Source of the DNA: Allium sativum
Lineage: Eukaryota; Streptophyta; Magnoliopsida; Asparagales; Amaryllidaceae
Reading direction: 5' to 3'
DNA: 64,000 nt
NCBI GenBank assembly: GCA_030737875.1
Contig: CM060922.1
Coordinates: 231,054,335-231,118,334, forward strand
A program made the position numbers and the translations under genes. Shown one piece after another: positions 1 through 12,500 of this stretch (within the stretch, counting starts at the first letter, position 1; each line of letters starts with the position of its first letter). The notes below the pieces were generated by a model, which saw only the letters and a list, made by a program, of their open reading frames with translations, did not search any database and was not told the origin of the DNA.

Positions 1-2678
1 TGTTTGAGCATGATACTTGAATAAATATTCACTTGTGTTATGTTTAAAATCAACCGACAGTGTTGATCGGGTAATTGGCAGTGAATGGCCTAAATTGTGT
101 TGTTTCAGACGTCGGTTTACCGTTCGGTGAATCAACGTAGTTTTAAAGTTATAAATTACTTTATAACTGAACTGAGTTTTTTTAGTCATTTTTATTAATA
201 ATTAAATTAGAAGTTTAGTAAAATATTTTAAATCGAGTTTGTAAAAGGAATTATTTTAAAGGTTTAGATAATAAAATCTTGTGATTTATACAAGTTCTAA
301 AAGCAGAAAGCTAGAGAATTTAACTACGAGTTCTTAAAATGGAATAATTGTTTTTATAACAATTAAACGGTGTTTTAAAATTAATTTAGCTATTTAATTA
401 ATTTAAAAAGGGGAAATGACAAATGATAATCAGTTAACTGCTAAGTGAGGTGTACGGTCGACAAAAATCAACCGTCTTTAGTTGAAATTGATAATTGAAG
501 TAATTTCATTTAAAAATTCTGAACATTCGTTAAAGTTTAACGAATAGTGTTAATTGTTAGTTAATCCTTGATTAACTATAGATTAAGAAAATTATTGAGT
601 AGTTTAGTGTTAATGAAGTTAATTATTTTTCTAATTAATAATTAATAAAACAATGACATAAATGTTAAAGGATTGAATTAAGCGAAATAAGGTAATTGAT
701 GCAAGGATTTCAAACACAAAGTAAATTACATAAAAGAGCTTTGGTACTAAATATTGATAAATGAACTTTTGAAATAAATTCCAATTTAAAAGGGTCCTAT
801 TGTAAGGAAGGGGATAAGCGGATTAAAATCCAAGATAAAGTTTCATTATAGAAATGCCCAAATAGATGGAATTCAGATATTTGGCGAGGGATTTATATTA
901 TAAATCAAAATGTTAAAAGTGAAATAATGCTTGAAGTTAAAGTTGTGTTTTAGTGGATGTTTACCTAAATAAAGGACTTAAGTAAAGAGATTATCGAACA
1001 AAGATTTCAAATATAAGAAAGGGTTTATAAAACTAGATTTGAAATCGAGATGGTAAACAAGATTTTTATAAGGGTTTAAGTTACAAACTGGTATTCATTC
1101 TGAGATAAAAACGTTGTCGATCAAGGTCTGAGAGGTAAATAAAATACCCCAACTTGAACGGCTTCATTATTGTCGAGGAATGGTATTGGTTTGAAACGAG
1201 AAAAAGGTGTTGAAACTAATGTGGTATTCCATACGAGATGTAATGATCATAAGTGCGAGATTTTGGATTATAAACACTACTACAATAATAGTTTCAATAT
1301 AAATATGAAAGTTTTGGTTTTAAATTATACAAGTTGACATTTGCTTTAACCAAATTAGAATTGGTAACGTGTTAATACCACTAAGTAATATTTATATTTA
1401 TATATATATAGGTATATATATCGAGATCCTAAATAAAGAAAAAAGGGGAAAAGGTTCTAAAGGAATATATCGATATTTCCAAAAGGAATGGAAAGCTGAG
1501 TGTATACATATATACATGCTCGAAAGTCTTTAAAATAGTTTTGTTATAATTGAAAATAAATATAAGGTTTAATTATATTGGAAGTATTAAAGGTTGATTT
1601 ACCATTTATTTATTTATTTTTAAAGAGGCCAAGTCATGCCAAGTACTGAATCAGTGAAATCATTTCATTTACACGATTGTTATTTGATAGTTAAGTCACC
1701 GACTATCAAAGCCTGACTAATACGATTGTTGGTATGGAAAGACCAGGATCGAATTTATATTCGAAAACCATTCCGACCAACAAATACGTGAAGACGTCAA
1801 ATTGAAGACAGAGCAATTGAAGACCGTGGATCTTCATAAGCGGGACGACTACTTATCGAATTTCTCTGGCTTGCAACCAGATTTATTTGATTTGTGATTC
1901 CGTCGTGGTTGAAATCTGCGGATTTGCAATGACTTCTCGTTACTGATCCATGGGGTGATTCCTATATTGGATGCGGTAGAAGGGTACCTTCGGTTCATCC
2001 TATTCCTGGATGACTTGTATGGACGAATGTCTGACAAAGTATTTCCAAAAGACCAGGTACGTTGATTTCTTCAAACGTATTATAGTTGGTTAGCTCCCAA
2101 CTAGAGTATTTTTGTGGACGTCAATTAGGGACATCTGATGCATCTAACGATGCGGCATTCAAAGTGAATGATGACCGGATGTTTAAAAGATAAATCCTAG
2201 CCTCAAGCCTCAACAACCAAGAAATGACAAAAATTGGGCAGGCAGCATGGCTATGTGGGTCGCTCCCATTAGGGTGTATAATCACCTATCTAGAGAAATT
2301 CCATTTGCTTCTTTAATCTATATTCGATGCGGTCCCTTTTCGGGAGGCGGTTGCTGATCCCAACCGTCTGTGATATACATTCGATGCACTCAAGCGAAAT
2401 GAGTGGTCGGTCATGTGAGGGCCGGGTTGCAAGACGTTCTTGTTGAACCCAGTGTATTCGCCTCTATACATACACAATCGGAAGGTGGTCCCATACCTTG
2501 TCAAAGTTGGAACCCAATTTCCAATAAGCACCTACGACTTTTGGTTTGTATACTATATATGTGGAGCATGAGATGCAAGCATTACGCTAGATTGTTATGT
2601 ACTTGAATTTAGACACTATGATAATATCAGAATAAGTTATGATTTCAAAAACGTTTTGGGTTATAGTAAGGTAAAAAC
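1..2678 (+). mobile_element. Element B, left part of a giant LTR, split by array A
   Basis: This AT-rich noncoding stretch is the left part of an LTR that continues at 22221-22745. It enters from upstream of the window. It aligns by eye with the reverse complement of solo LTR D (about 24045-26600). Shared blocks include 'AAGGTCTGAGAGGTAA' near 1121, a block on each side with GGCAGGCAGCATGGCTATGT near 2238, and GGTTATAGTAAGGTAAAAA next to the insertion point. From D's length the LTR probably starts about 2.4 kb upstream of position 1. No open reading frame of interest is present. Whether B is a full element or a solo LTR cannot be told here. Confidence 0.8.
2674..2678. repeat. Target site duplication AAAAC, left of array A
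   Basis: AAAAC directly precedes the LTR1 start and is repeated at 22221-22225 directly after LTR3. Joining the flanks with one copy recreates a sequence found uninterrupted in D near 24050-24080 (minus strand). Confidence 0.93.
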
Positions 2679-3495
2679 TATAATAACACGGAAAATTCGA
2701 GCCAATTTAAAATTTTTACTTTGGCAATTTTAGTGAATTTTGAATATTTAAAATGAAATATTTTAAATGATAACGACGGAAAATTTATTTTCGATGAAGT
2801 TAAAACGAATAATTTTATTTTAATTATATAACGAGCCTGAAATGGCGCGGTAGTTCGAAATTTCGATTTCGAATTTCAAATGAATATACAGAATTCGTTT
2901 TAAGTCAGAATTGGACGAAACAAGAAATATTTAAATCTGTTTAATCATATCTTTCTAACGGATGTAAGAAACTGAGATTTCACTTTAGAAGTTGAAAGAT
3001 ATGTCCAGTTTAATTCAGAAAAGTCGCTGTGGAATTTATATATATATTAATAAATATAAAGGCCTTTGAAAATGGAAATTTTGCAAACGACCTTAGTTTT
3101 CGACGAAACCACTTTTGTTCGATCCGGGATGTCAAATTATTGCTAGGATTCAAAATTCATAATTTTCTGAATCAGTATGTGAGCGTGGCAAAGTTAAACG
3201 TGTTTTGACAGTTTCAGATTTCGATCGACCAGAAAATGGCCATTTTTCAAACGGGCTCGAAATTTGCTGAAATTAGTTTTGTTAGGACCATATCGTCAAT
3301 ACGAAGCTAGAAATAATTTTTCTGTAATTTTTCGAGACTGTATGTGGCCCCGTTAAATTGAAATGTGCGTTTAAACTGAGTATATAAAGATTTATATTTT
3401 AAATTCAACGGAAACTGATCGTAACGGCCAAATTGCTTAAGAAACATATCCCATTATGTTCGTAATGGGGGTAATTAGCTAGGGCCGACAGTCGG

Positions 3496-3566
3496 TGGGC
3501 TTGATTTCGAGTTCGTATGAAAAGTCAACATATTAGAGAGAAATTAATAAATTATAATATATAAAA
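3496..3566 (+). promoter_or_regulatory. Putative promoter of A LTR1: TGGGCT (site II) plus TATATAAAA
   Basis: TGGGCT at 3496-3501 matches the plant site II element (TGGGCY). TATATAAAA at 3558-3566 lies about 60 bp further on and is followed by a C/T-rich leader, so transcription would start near 3590. Equivalent TATA boxes are at 10393-10401 and 17213-17221. The site II motif is intact in LTR3 (17151-17156) and mutated to TTGGCT in LTR2. Promoter function is inferred from motifs only. Confidence 0.5.
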
Positions 3567-3569
3567 TAA

Positions 3570-3937
3570 TAATTCCTTCCTATAAACCCCCCTTTTTCCT
3601 ATTCTCCGAAAACCGATACCCCCCATCTCCAAATCGACTTCGTCGTTTCCCCCCTCCCCCTCGTTACGACGCCGCACCAGAGATTCCCCCAACCCAGTCA
3701 CCGATCGCTTCCTCTCCCCCACCACCATCTCTCTCCTCCAGCGCCTTCTCTCTCCTCCCTCCTCCCTATTCAAACCCGCACAAACCCTAGGTTCCAGCCC
3801 TAAAACCCACCGCGCCTCCCCTGGGTCCACCGACGACGATCTGCGCCTCGCCCCTCCACCGTCGAGCGTGCCACCCAAGGAGACTACCACCTCAGCGCTG
3901 CAAGGACTCCCCCCTCCGACCAAAACCCTAGAAATCG
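3570..3937 (+). other. C/T-rich leader exon of A LTR1 with two telo-boxes
   Basis: A sharply bounded pyrimidine-rich stretch stands out from its AT-rich surroundings. It contains AAACCCTAG (telo-box) at 3782-3790 and again at 3923-3931, and ends in AAATCG followed by GTATGTTC, a good plant 5' splice site. Counterparts are 10402-10771 (telo-boxes 10616-10624 and 10757-10765) and 17222-17592 (17436-17444 and 17578-17586). It resembles the 5'UTR of a host housekeeping gene and could be captured, but no source gene can be named. Confidence 0.5.
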
Positions 3938-3954
3938 GTATGTTCTTCTGATTT

Positions 3955-4664
3955 TGATTTCTAAGTAAAATAAAATAGGATTTTGCAATTCATACAAAGT
4001 TTAGATTTTTATTTTTATTTTAACAACAAAGTTAGATTTTTATGCGAATAAAAACTAGACTTTTAAGCGAAGAAAAACAAGATTTTGTTGAAAAAAAATC
4101 GGATTTTTAACTATGAAAAAAATCGGATTTTTAACTACGAAAAAAATCGGATTTTTAACTATGAAAAGGGTCGGATTTTTAACTATAAAAAGGTCGGATT
4201 TTTAAATATAGATCTGAGATTAGATTTTTGCTAGAAAGAAAAAGAATAGATTTTTGCTAGAAGAAAAAGAATATGATTTTTACTTTAGAAAAGAATTGAT
4301 TTTTGAAATGTAAAAGAGTGGGTTTTTGAACTAGAAAGGATGAGATTTTTATTATAGTAAAGGCGAGATTTTTATTTAATATAAAGAAAGTTTAGATTTT
4401 TATCATGAAGTAGTGAGCATAAAAAATGATTTTTATATAAGGTAGAGTATAAAAATATAATTTTTATTAATGTAGAGTAATAAAAATATGATTTTAATTA
4501 ATGTAAGAGAATAAAAATATGATCTTTATTATCTGAAGAGCGAAGAGAAAATATGATTTTGATTATATACTAGGGAATATAAAAATGTGATTTTTATATA
4601 AGTGGCGTTATAAAAATACAATCTTTATATAGGAAGTTGCATTGTTAAAAATATAATTTTTAAC
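3955..4664 (+). repeat. Fold-back repeat array in A LTR1 (GATTTTT/AAAAATC type)
   Basis: Imperfect short units recur throughout, and many have complementary arms. One type is GATTTTT, a spacer AACTATGAA, then AAAAATC, at 4096-4200 in several copies. Another is AATAAAAAT next to ATTTTTATT. The last is GTTAAAAAT-ATA-ATTTTTAAC at 4644-4664. The same last hairpin recurs with flanking C/G at 5085-5107. Counterparts lie at about 10810-11473 (LTR2) and 17650-18320 (LTR3), with differing copy number. Confidence 0.7.
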
Positions 4665-4748
4665 ATATACTTCGTGAAACAGACGGCGTTGGAAGAACTA
4701 TGAAGATTTCCTACATATGAAGAGTCGAGCCATTTGGTTTAGTTATAG

Positions 4749-4763
4749 GTGAGAACTTCTCAC
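4749..4763 (+). other. Palindromic donor-like hairpin GTGAGAACTTCTCAC (A LTR1)
   Basis: A 15-nt near-perfect palindrome follows TATAG, giving AG|GTGAGA, a plausible 5' splice site. Counterparts in A are 11568-11582 (one arm mismatch) and 18413-18427. Related palindromes occur at similar depth (about 2.0-2.3 kb) in the LTRs of D, E and G. Confidence 0.6.
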
Positions 4764-5645
4764 TTTCAATTTCTTTTTCTAGTTGAAAATATATACTAGG
4801 ATGTAGACAGTGCTTAGTAGCACCCGACACCATCGTCCACAGACCATGGACTTGTTTGTTTGGTTGTGTAGTTGGTTAGATTATTTGATTTGAATTTGGA
4901 TGTTTGGGGAAATTTAACTGATTAGAATTTGATTTGTGTATGGCGTGGGCCATTATTAGACTGGGGATAAGGCTAGGCCTTGTCCCGTTTCTAGTATCGT
5001 GCCATTATGCCGTCGAAATTTTCTAAAATAAGTTAGAAAAATAAAAATATCATTTTATTGAATAAATGAAATAAAATATTTTATCGTTAAAAATATAATT
5101 TTTAACGTGTGTGTGAATAAAATAAAATATTCATTTACAAATCAAACGATTTGTTTATGTACACTGATTTGACTGATATTGATTGGGACGATAAATTTTA
5201 CGCGTCGCCCAACTGCACAAATAAAATCTGTGTTTGTTGATGTGAAACCCCACATGGATATTGGGATGATATTCGACGTACACTAGTCCCAATAATTAGT
5301 TGTGTGTCGATCGATAGATTGACAGACAGTTGTATTGTGCACTTTGGATGATGGCTGATTATTTATCGTTGTTGTTATATACATGTGTTGTATGGAATCC
5401 ATATAATTAACATTATATGGTAATTGATTGGGCCTCATTCCAATATAGAAAATAAAGAATATTTTAAAATATATATTCATGTGTTGAAGAAAATATTCAT
5501 TTGTTGAATAGAGTAAAGAAGTTATTGAAATATATAAAGCCGTGTTGATTAGATTTGCGCCATTTTGACGTGAATGATATTTATATCGATTTTATTCGAA
5601 TATCGAAAAAGAAGTGATTTCAAAATATAACGTGTTGAAAATATT

Positions 5646-5648
<3 letters not shown>

Positions 5649-5694
<46 letters not shown>
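5649..5694. repeat. (AT)23 microsatellite
   Basis: An uninterrupted 46-bp AT run. The corresponding site in LTR2 (about 12507-12519) and LTR3 (about 19403-19427) is much shorter, so the expansion is private to LTR1. Confidence 0.95.
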
Positions 5695-5700
<6 letters not shown>

Positions 5701-8100
5701 TATGGAATATTCAATTTTGATTTAAAATTGAATATGAAGTTGAAATCGTTTTGAAAACGAATTTAAAACGATTTATAAAATACGTTTAGAGTTGAAATCG
5801 ACGAAATGTATATAATATATATTTAATGGCCAGAATAGAACGCGTCGCGCAGCGGCAGTTCGCGAATTTTGACCATTGACTTCGAATTGACGTTACGGGA
5901 GATCCGACCATCGGATTTTCCTTAAACCAGGACCGTTGGGTTCGTATCGAAAAGAGCTTTCCAATGAATATTAAAAATTTGAAATCTAACGGTTGGATTT
6001 GGAGATACGTCCAAATCAAATTTAGAAAAGGTCGATGTAAGTGCAGTTCGGTGGCTGTTATTGGAAATCGACTGTACGGGCCTTGATAAAATTATTAAAA
6101 ATATCAATAATTTGTGTAAAATCATAATAAATGATTTAGAGAGAACTGGGATTAAAATTACCTCTTTGAAAAGATAAAAATATATTTTTATCGAAATGAA
6201 CTAGTTATGAACTAGAATTAAAATCCAATATTATTTTAAAATAAATAAATTGGATTTTAAGTGGTTTTAAAAATAAGCTGAATTTCCAATATACGAATTG
6301 GAATGGATTTGAATCGAAATTATCTTCGGAATATTTCGATGTTGGATTTCGTGATTATACAGATATAGTTGTGGAAATTTGAAAGATATATTTATATCGT
6401 TATTTCCAATACGATATCTGTTGGTTTCAAAATTTGATATTGAATATAAGCCGATATATTTTCTATTCAGAGCCTTGTATTTAATATCGAATGTGATTTG
6501 GGTTTGTCGTGAATGGTGTCTTCATTAACACTGTTCTTGAACCCAATTGAGGAAAGATTAAATCTTTTTATTTAGACTTAATGAAGTAAACCAATTAATT
6601 TATATTTAATTGGAATTGTATTGAAATTGATTGTTGGGTTTATCGTGAACAGTGTTTTAAGTAACACTTGTTCTTTAACCCGATTAACAATGGAATGAGA
6701 TTTTGGGTTGTCGTGAATGGTATCTTTAATACTACTGTTCTTAGACCTAATTGAGTTAAGAAAATTAAAAACTAACTGGAGATTAGTTAAGATGAATGGT
6801 TTCCTGGGTATTGGTCTGATGTTGGTTTCGGCCTTCGGGGTTAATATTTGGGGAATTGTTCTCTTACTAATTTACGGTTTGTGACTGCTGAATTGGAATG
6901 AGGCATATGTTGTGTTTGTGTAACACTTGTTTATTATATACGCGAGTTGTTCAGAAAGACCGAGTTTATCCCATTCTGAATAATTGATACGACGATTAGT
7001 GGAAGATGAAGACGGTGGTTGAAGACCGGAGGTCTTCACATCGTTTGGATGATTTCTGATGATCTTGATTGGGCTGTACAACCAAGAGGAGGGAATCAGT
7101 TAGTGATCGTCAAGACATGTTTGGAGATCGATGGATATGCGAGGTACAAGGTGCCTCCGGTTTCATTCAGACCTAGAACGGACTTGTAAATGGACTGTGT
7201 GTCTGACATTGGATATCATTCTGTGTGATTGATGTATATCGGTTGCATGGAGTTGTTTGCCTGTGTGGCATGTTAAGATGCAAATGATCAAGGCTTCTGT
7301 TGAAAAGCAGAGTCTTGTGGTTGACGATCAAAGCACGGCCTTTGTGGCATCGCTTTTTGTAGCATTGATTCGCGAGCCTCGCACCCCGGTGTGAACCAAA
7401 AACTGGAGAGGACATAAGGGAGGACATGCGTTTCTTTCTAGCTAGGAGTGGCGTTAGTGCTTGAACTATCTGACGAGTTTGACTTATGTGGTAGTTGGAA
7501 TTGGAGGCGCCTCGGATATATCGGTCGTTCTCGAATCGATGGAGTCAGTGGACTCATTTACGCCCCATAGGGCGGGGAAACGCATGTTCAGGCATTTTAA
7601 TCAACTCCGTGTGGACCGGCCCTGACGATCCAAGAGCCCACCTGAGTCTGGGTCCTGAGACATGGTAGGCTAAATTGTCTTGAATCGGTAGAGGACTATC
7701 TTTTGCCTCGGTTCATAGATGGAAATCCAACTTCCAAATACGTGATTTTGCGGTTTAGATTGTAGAGCCTAGTATGGCGACATGATATATGGTACCCATG
7801 CCGTCTATGATTATTATTTATGATTGAAATTGATTTCTTCACTTATAGTAATAATAAAAGATCAAATTTCGTGTATCAAGTATTCTTTGGCTATTATAAG
7901 GTAAAACTCTATCCTCTGGCTTGTGTTGCATTGTGTGATGGGACATGGGTCTTATAATAGCTTCATTGTTCTTTATTTAGCATTGCGCTGTTTGTTTAAT
8001 GCACTGGTATTCTTGGGAGGAAACCCGTTCCGTGTTATACGGCGCGGTCCCTTGATTTACCTAACTTTAAAATAAAGATTTATAACTGTTTTAGTTCTCA

Positions 8101-8156
8101 CACCAGTCACATGACTGACCTGGAGTTTATTGTTTTAACCTAAACTCTAGGTGCCC
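8101..8156 (+). other. Double stem-loop near the 3' end of A LTR1
   Basis: Two adjacent inverted repeats: AGTCA/TGACT with a short loop, then GAGTTTA/TAAACTC around a T-rich loop, closing with GGTGCCC. The same structure and position recur in LTR2 (about 14926-14983), LTR3 (about 21844-21901), both LTRs of E and both of G, with changed loops. A conserved RNA element is an inference. Confidence 0.5.
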
Positions 8157-8389
8157 TTATTTTGACATGGGTAGGTAGTAGTTGGGTTTTGCAGATTTAT
8201 ATTCACAGGATCCTGATTTACAGCTAGAACGATACTCGGAATACTCTATATCCATGTATTTATTTCAGTTGTGTTTTGTATTATTTTTCCGCTGCAGTAA
8301 TGTATTTAAATCTCTGATATTCTATGTTGTATTTTTTTTTCATACACTGTATATTCTTGTATTCTGATGGAATTGTTGTAATAAACAAT

Positions 8390-8395
8390 GAAATG
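8390..8395 (+). terminator. Poly(A) signal AATAAA in A LTR1
   Basis: AATAAA lies 79 bp before the LTR end, the usual place for 3' processing of an LTR transcript. Counterparts are 15207-15212 and 22126-22131. Confidence 0.5.
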
Positions 8396-8477
8396 CTCTT
8401 TTGTTTGTGTTCTGATTCGTCTTGTCCTCAATTCAATCCGTGCTTTCCTTCATGGGGAAGTTCGGGTCGTTTCAGCT

Positions 8478-8489
8478 TGGTATTAGAGC
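8478..8489 (+). other. Primer-binding site, array A copy 1
   Basis: TGGTATTAGAGC differs by one transition from the initiator-tRNA-Met complement TGGTATCAGAGC. The intact form is in copy 2 at 15305-15316. Confidence 0.85.
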
Positions 8490-9490
8490 TCTGGTTTACA
8501 GAGCTCGAGAACAAGACACATTAGAATCAAACGAAAGAATTCATCAGAGGTTGGATTAGTAATATCCAATGAGAATAACTCGTTAGAGATGGGATCAGTA
8601 GTATCCTAGAACGAGTGTGAGGAGTATATTTTTCAAATAAAGTGGAAAACGATTTTGTTTTGAAAATTTAAACCATTTTATACGTATTTGATTATTATAT
8701 TTGTGTTGAAGTTGGACAATCTAGTATATGATTATTTTGCGTATACGCGTCACGAACGTATATTCGAAGTTTTAATATACTGGAGAATCACACTTTAGTC
8801 GCCCGGAGATGGTTCTGATAATTGATCGATCATTATCAGAATTTATATTCGAGTTTCGAAAGTGGGATAAATATATTTCCATTAGACTGGTGTGAGAACC
8901 AAAAAATTATATAGGATTATTTGTTGTGATTTGGCATCAAAAACATGATTTTTGACTATATATGTAAAAGATACATGTTTGAAAAACTAACCAACTAATT
9001 GATTGACGGTTGTGTTGTTTGATTATTGTTTTGAAATTTTGAACCATTATGCCAAATTGAACCGAATATTGAACTGTATTGAAAATTGCTTAAATTTGCA
9101 TGCATATACATGTATATCCATTGAACAGGTCATAGCAAGGAGGCTAGAGAAGAGGATAAAATGGTTTGCCCAACAAATAGGTACATGTTTATTGTATTTC
9201 TTTGGGGTTTTGATGATTTTATGAGCCGATTGGCTAGCCGCTTGGCTTTTTCTTCTTCTTTTGGATTGGTGAGGGCCATGGGAGGCTATTTAAAATATCC
9301 CGAAGCTCCCGGTGCAGGGGAGGTTATGGCGAAATTTTTCGAAAATTTAGGGTGTTAGCCAAATTTTTGAAAAATTTGAAAAGTTCATAGAAACTGAAAA
9401 GTTGAAGAACTTAAGCCGTAATGAAAATAACGAAAGTTGAGTTGATTAGAAAACTACTTTCAGCTTCGTTCCTTTTCGAGGACGAAAAGA

Positions 9491-9507
9491 TTTTAAGTTG
9501 GGGAGAT
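9491..9507 (+). other. Polypurine tract, array A copy 1
   Basis: TTTTAAGTTGGGGAGAT abuts the TG that starts LTR2. It follows CGAGGACGAAA, a motif also found in E and G. Copy 2 is at 16315-16331. Confidence 0.85.
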
Positions 9508-12500
9508 TGTAACAACCCTGAAAATCCGAGCCAATTTAAAATTTTTATTTTGGCAATTATAGTGAATTTTGAATATTTAAAATGAAATATTTTAAATAAT
9601 AATGACAAAAAATTTATTTTCGACGAAGTTAAAATGAATAATTTTATTTTAATTATATAACGAGCCTGATATGGCGCGGTAGTTCGAAATTTCGATTTCG
9701 AATTTCAAATGAATATATAGAATTCGTTTTAAGTCGGAATTGGACGAAACAAGAAATATTTAAATCTGTTTAATCATATTTTTCTAACGGATGTAAGAAA
9801 CTGAGATTTCACTTTAGAAGTTGAAAGATATGTCCAGTTTAAAATTTAGAAAAGTCGCTGTGGAATTTATATATATATTAATATATATAAAGGCCTTTGA
9901 AAATGGAAATTTTGCAAACAACCTCGGTTTTCGACGAAACCACATTTGTTGGATCCGGGATGTCAAATTATTGCTAGGTTTCAAAATTCATAATTTTTTG
10001 AATCAGTATGTGAGCGTGGCGAAGTTAAACGTGTTTTGACAATTTCAGTCAATTTCGATCGATCAGAAAATGGCCATTTTTCAAACGGTCTCGGAATTTG
10101 ACGAAATTAGTTTTGTTAGGACTGTATCGTCAATACGAAGCTGGAAGTTATTTTTCTGTAATTTTTCAAGACTGTATGTGGCCCTGGTAAATTGAAATGT
10201 GCGTTTAAACTGAATATATAAAGATTTATATATTAAATTCAACGGAAACTGATCGTAACGGCCAAATTGGCTTACGAAACATATCCCATTATGTTCGGAA
10301 TGAGGGTAATTAGCTAGGGGCAACAGTCGGTTGGCTTGATTTTGAGTTCATATGAAAAGTCAACATATTAGAGAGAAAATAATAAATTATAATATATAAA
10401 ACAATAATTCCTTCCTATAAACCCCCCCCCCCCTTTTTACTATTCTCCAAAAACCGATACCCCCCTTCTCCAAATCGACTTTGTTGTTCCCCCCTCGCTA
10501 CGACGCCGCACCAGAGATTCCCCCACCCCAGTCAATGATCGCTTCCTCTCCCCCACCACCTTCTCTCTCCTCCAGCGCCTTCTCTCTCCTCCCTCCTCCC
10601 TATTCAAACCCGCACAAACCCTAGGCTCCAGCCCTGAAACCCGTCGCGCCTCCCCGTGGTCCACCGATGACGATCTGCGCCTCGCCTCTCCACCGTCGAG
10701 CGTGCAACCGAAGGAGACCACCACCTCAGTGCTGCAAGGACTCCCTCCTCCGACCAAAACCCTAGAAATCGGTATGTTCTTCTGATTTTGATTTCTAAGT
10801 ATAAAAAATAGGATTTTGCAATTCATACAAAGTTTAGATTTTTATTTTTATTTTAACAACAAAGTTAGATTTTTATGCAAATAAAAACTAGACTTTTAAG
10901 CGAAGAAAAACAAGATTTTGTTGAAAAAAAATCGGATTTTTAACTATGAAAATAATCGGATTTTTAACTATGAAAAGGGTCGGATTTTTAACTATAAAAA
11001 GTCGGATTTTTAACTATAGATCTGAGATTAGATTTTTGCTAGAAAGAAAAAGAATATATTTTTGCTAGAAGAAAAAGAATATGATTTTTACATTAGAAAA
11101 GAATTGATTTTTGAAATGTTAAAGAGTGGGTTTTTGAACTAGAAAGGATGAGATTTTTATTATAGTAAAGGCGAGATTTTTATTTAATATAAAGAAAGTT
11201 TAGATTTTTATCATGAAGTAGTGAGCATAAAAATATGATTTTTATATAAGGTAGAGTATAAAAATATAATTTTTATTAATGTAGAGTAATAAAAATATGA
11301 TTTTTATTAATATAAGAGATTAAAAATATGATCTTTATTATCTGAAGGGCGAAGAGAAAATATGATTTTGATTATATACTAGGGAATATAAAAATGTGAT
11401 TTTTGTATGAGTGGCGTTATAAAAATACAATCTATATATAAGAAGTAGCGTCGTTAAAAATATAATTTTTAACATATACTTCGTGAAACAGACGGCGTTG
11501 GAAGAACGATGAAGATTTCCTACATATGAAGAGTCGCGCCGTTTGGTTTAGCTATAGGTGAGAACTACTCACTTTAAATTTCTTTTTCTAGTTAAAAATA
11601 TATACTAGGATGAAGACAGTGCTTAGTAGCCCCGACACCATCGTCCACAGACCATGGACTTGTTTGTTTGGTTGTGTAGTTGGTTAGATTATTTGATTTG
11701 AATTTGGTTGTTTGGGGAAATTGAACTGATTAGAATTTGATTTGTGTATGGCGTGGGCCATTATTAGACCGGGGATAAGGCTAAGCCTTGTCCCGTTTCT
11801 AGTATCGTGCCGTTATGCCGTCGAAATTTTCTAAAATAAGTTAGAAAAATAAAAATATCTTTTTATTGAATAAATGAAATAAAATATTTTATCATTAAAA
11901 ATATAATTTTTAACGTGTGTGTGAATAAAATAAAATATTCATTTACAAATCAAACGATTTGTTTATGTACACTGATTTGACTGATATTGATTGGGACGAT
12001 AAATTTTACACGTCGCCCAACTACAAAAATAAAATCTGTGTTTGTTGATGTGAAACCCCACACGGGTATTGGGATGATATTCGACGTACACTTGTCCCAA
12101 TAATTAGTTGTGTGTCGATCGATAGATTGACAGACAGTTGTGTCGTGCACTTTGGATGATGGCTGATTATTTATCGTTGTTGTTATATACATGTGTTGTA
12201 TGGAATCCATATAATTAACATTATATGGTAATTGATTGGGCCTCATTCCAATATAGAAAATAAATAATATTTTAAAATATATATTCATGTGTTGAAATAA
12301 AATATATATTCACGTGTTGAGATAAAATATATATTCATGTGTTGAAGAAAATATTCATTTGTTGAATAGAGTAAAGAAGTTATTGAAATATATAAAGCCG
12401 TGTTGATTAGATTTGCGCCATTTTGACGTGAATGATATTTATATCGATTTTATTCGAATATCGAAAAAGAAGTGATTTCAAAATATAACGTTCTGAAAAT

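Larger units (their letters stand above)
3938..4782 (+). other. Possible 5'UTR intron of A LTR1
   Basis: It begins GTATGTTCTT and ends in TTTCTTTTTCTAG at 4782. A second possible acceptor, GTCCACAG, is at 4842. The body is U-rich, as plant introns are, and is built of GATTTTTA-type repeats. The equivalent donors in LTR2 and LTR3 are at 10772 and 17593. This is predicted from consensus sites alone; no transcript evidence is available. Confidence 0.4.
2679..8474 (+). repeat. Array A LTR1 (5796 bp)
   Basis: It starts TATAATAACACGG, a mutated form of the TGTAACAACCCGG seen in LTR2 and LTR3 (G-to-A, C-to-T and C-to-A changes). It ends in GGTCGTTTCA. From left to right it holds about 0.9 kb of U3-like sequence, a TATA-type promoter, a C/T-rich leader with telo-boxes, a possible intron rich in GATTTTT fold-back repeats, a GTGAG..CTCAC palindrome, a 46-bp (AT)n tract, a double stem-loop and an AATAAA signal. 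Small ORFs on either strand have no family resemblance. Confidence 0.92.
8475..9507 (+). mobile_element. Array A internal region 1 (1033 bp, noncoding)
   Basis: This lies between LTR1 and LTR2. Two bases after the LTR it has TTGGTATTAGAGC, a primer-binding site with one C-to-T change. At its end are CGAGGACGAAAAG and TTTTAAGTTGGGGAGAT. Short ORFs at 9003-9224 and 9161-9358 have no retroviral domains. The length is far below what gag-pol needs, so the element must have been mobilised in trans. Confidence 0.9.

Noticed and set aside
3782..3790. Interstitial telomere repeat
   Set aside because: Single AAACCCTAG copies, not tandem TTTAGGG arrays; better read as telo-box promoter motifs.
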